From positions 3,717,097 through 3,781,096 of the forward strand of contig NZ_LS999839.1 in NCBI RefSeq assembly GCF_900564155.1: a stretch of 64,000 nt of DNA, given 5' to 3'. The DNA comes from Pedobacter schmidteae. GTDB lineage: Bacteria; Bacteroidota; Bacteroidia; Sphingobacteriales; Sphingobacteriaceae. Below, in pieces: positions 63,017-64,000 of the stretch (within the stretch, counting starts at the first letter, position 1; each line of letters begins with the position of its first letter). The translations under genes were made by a program, and so were the position numbers. Under the pieces are notes generated by a model, which was not told the origin of the DNA, did no database searches, and worked only from the letters and a program-made list of their open reading frames with translations.

Positions 63017-63499
63017 ATGAAAACATTAAAAAAATGCTTCGCCACGCTTCTTTTACTTATGATTGCAGGTACAATTAGTTCCTGTAAAAAGGATAAACAG
63101 GACGAGAAAACCGGGGAATCTGCTGGCAGTTTTACTTATCAGGGCAGTACGGTTAAAATAGGGACTGGGGATTATCGTGAGGGAAATGGTGATGGGGCCT
63201 GGATTTATCTGACCAGTGAGGATTTTACGGATATTGTCCAGGTCCGTTTCAAGGGGCTGGCAAATTATGGCATACCAACAGGTAGTTTTACTTATAAATC
63301 AAATGGAGGTATTAATCCTTATGATCCTGCAAAGAACTTTAGCGGGGGACAGGTAGGTATGGATAATGTTTATGATGAGTTCAATGGCGGTACGGTCAAA
63401 ATTAACAAAGATGGCGGGCAATACCTGATAGACCTGGATGTTACTACCAAAAACGGAAGTTTAAAAGGTCAGTTTAAAGGCACACTTAAAAAGATTTAA
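63017..63499 (+). CDS. Small lipoprotein of unrelated sequence (160 aa)
   Basis: 160 residues. Lipobox ISSCKKDKQ and a beta-rich mature part (GSFTYQGSTVKIGTGDYREG; GGTVKINKDGGQYLIDLD; GSLKGQFKGTLKK). The closing GxLxGxFxGTL pattern resembles small secreted beta-sandwich lipoproteins of Bacteroidota, family not identified. It interrupts the paralogue series. Confidence 0.7.
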   Translation: MKTLKKCFATLLLLMIAGTISSCKKDKQDEKTGESAGSFTYQGSTVKIGTGDYREGNGDGAWIYLTSEDFTDIVQVRFKGLANYGIPTGSFTYKSNGGINPYDPAKNFSGGQVGMDNVYDEFNGGTVKINKDGGQYLIDLDVTTKNGSLKGQFKGTLKKI

Positions 63500-63505
63500 A
63501 AGGGT

Positions 63506-64000
63506 ATGAAAAGTTTAATAAATAATGTGATGGCAGTTTCGATGATGATACTGCTCACTTTTGCATCCTGTAAAAAGAATGAAGTCAAAAAAGAAGAAGC
63601 CAAATTTGACATCAATAACCCGGTCGGATATTTTATTTATGTAAGATTTTCAATAAATGGTTCGTGGCCGTCCAGCTGGCTATTTGAATTCAGTCCTGGA
63701 AAGACCTTAAAGTTTCACGAAGCCTCAGCCGTTAACGGCCAGGTATATACTTATGAAGTTATTGACGGTAACATCATTAGTTTGAAAGGCCTGAATTATC
63801 GGTTCCTTATTGAAAATGGGAAAATAACAAGTGAGAATTTTGAGCAGGTGGCGCTTGTTAAAGCCTCCGAAACTAACCAACTGAGGGGTAAAACCTTTGC
63901 TGGTACTTATTACAAACCCAATCATAGTGTGCTTCATGAAAACTTTTTTTATAGTTTTTCCAGTACTGAAAATAAAGTAGATGCGGGCTTTAAGGTTGGA
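63506..64000 (+). CDS. Tandem-paralogue lipoprotein 3, truncated by window end
   Basis: ATG at 63506, open to the last base (165 codons visible), 6 bases after the previous stop. Lipobox FASCKKNE, then FDINNPVGYFIYVRF and LRGKTFAGTYYKPN, the family signatures. Partial only because the window ends. Confidence 0.8.
   Translation, partial: MKSLINNVMAVSMMILLTFASCKKNEVKKEEAKFDINNPVGYFIYVRFSINGSWPSSWLFEFSPGKTLKFHEASAVNGQVYTYEVIDGNIISLKGLNYRFLIENGKITSENFEQVALVKASETNQLRGKTFAGTYYKPNHSVLHENFFYSFSSTENKVDAGFKVG

Noticed and set aside
1..64000. tRNA, rRNA, CRISPR arrays, replication origin or phage genes
   Set aside because: I looked for cloverleaf ends, regularly spaced repeats and integrase or capsid genes and saw none; a short structured RNA could be missed by eye.

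Overview
The window comes from a Bacteroidota chromosome, most likely a soil or freshwater Sphingobacteriaceae such as Pedobacter. This rests on gene families and not on a database search: three SusC/SusD pairs, a FecI/FecR sigma/anti-sigma pair, DUF4843 and PKD-like lipoproteins, DUF5117-type metalloproteases, TlpA-like thioredoxins, TPR proteins ending in LuxR-type helices, AT-rich spacers and TAnnTTTG-type -7 promoter elements.

Layout. (1) 1-8197 is a central-carbon and stress module: the end of PEP synthase, an Nramp-like transporter, a small membrane protein, D-lactate dehydrogenase, PfkB-type phosphofructokinase, an unlisted 53-residue protein, a beta-CASP metallo-hydrolase and class I fructose-bisphosphate aldolase. 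A CRP/FNR-like palindrome lies upstream of the dehydrogenase and a weaker one in the divergent promoter region. (2) 8752-28899, locus A, is a long same-strand run: SusC-SusD-SusC-SusD-DUF4843-PKD, two paralogous metalloproteases (the first has lost every recognisable zinc ligand) and two TlpA-like proteins. (3) 28938-38005 holds an AraC regulator, two paralogous TPR-membrane-HTH regulators, two short-chain dehydrogenases with their own AraC regulator and a shared operator-like motif, and a membrane class III nucleotide cyclase. (4) 39176-53786, locus B, is a second uptake locus: sigma factor, anti-sigma, SusC with a signalling (STN) domain, SusD, DUF4843, PKD, TlpA, S46 dipeptidyl peptidase, TlpA, TlpA. 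It is bracketed by directly repeated copies of one insertion-sequence end, one of which belongs to a 343-bp deleted IS3-type element. (5) 54308-58487 is a minus-strand AraC regulon (acetyltransferase, hydrolase, NAD-binding protein, hydrolase) with the same two-part direct-repeat operator in front of the regulator gene and of the hydrolase operon. (6) 58613-64000 holds an orphan TPR histidine kinase of the LytS/YehU type, divergent from an operon of secreted lipoproteins, three of them paralogues; a 21-bp-period direct repeat of the kind bound by LytTR regulators sits between.

The most system-like content is the pair of loci A and B. Both have the order SusC-SusD-DUF4843-PKD followed by peptidases and TlpA-like thioredoxins, but they use unrelated peptidases (metallo versus S46 serine). 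I infer that they bind, import, cleave and redox-process peptides; the substrate cannot be read from the sequence. All functions are assigned from motifs and family knowledge; no search or structure prediction was run.
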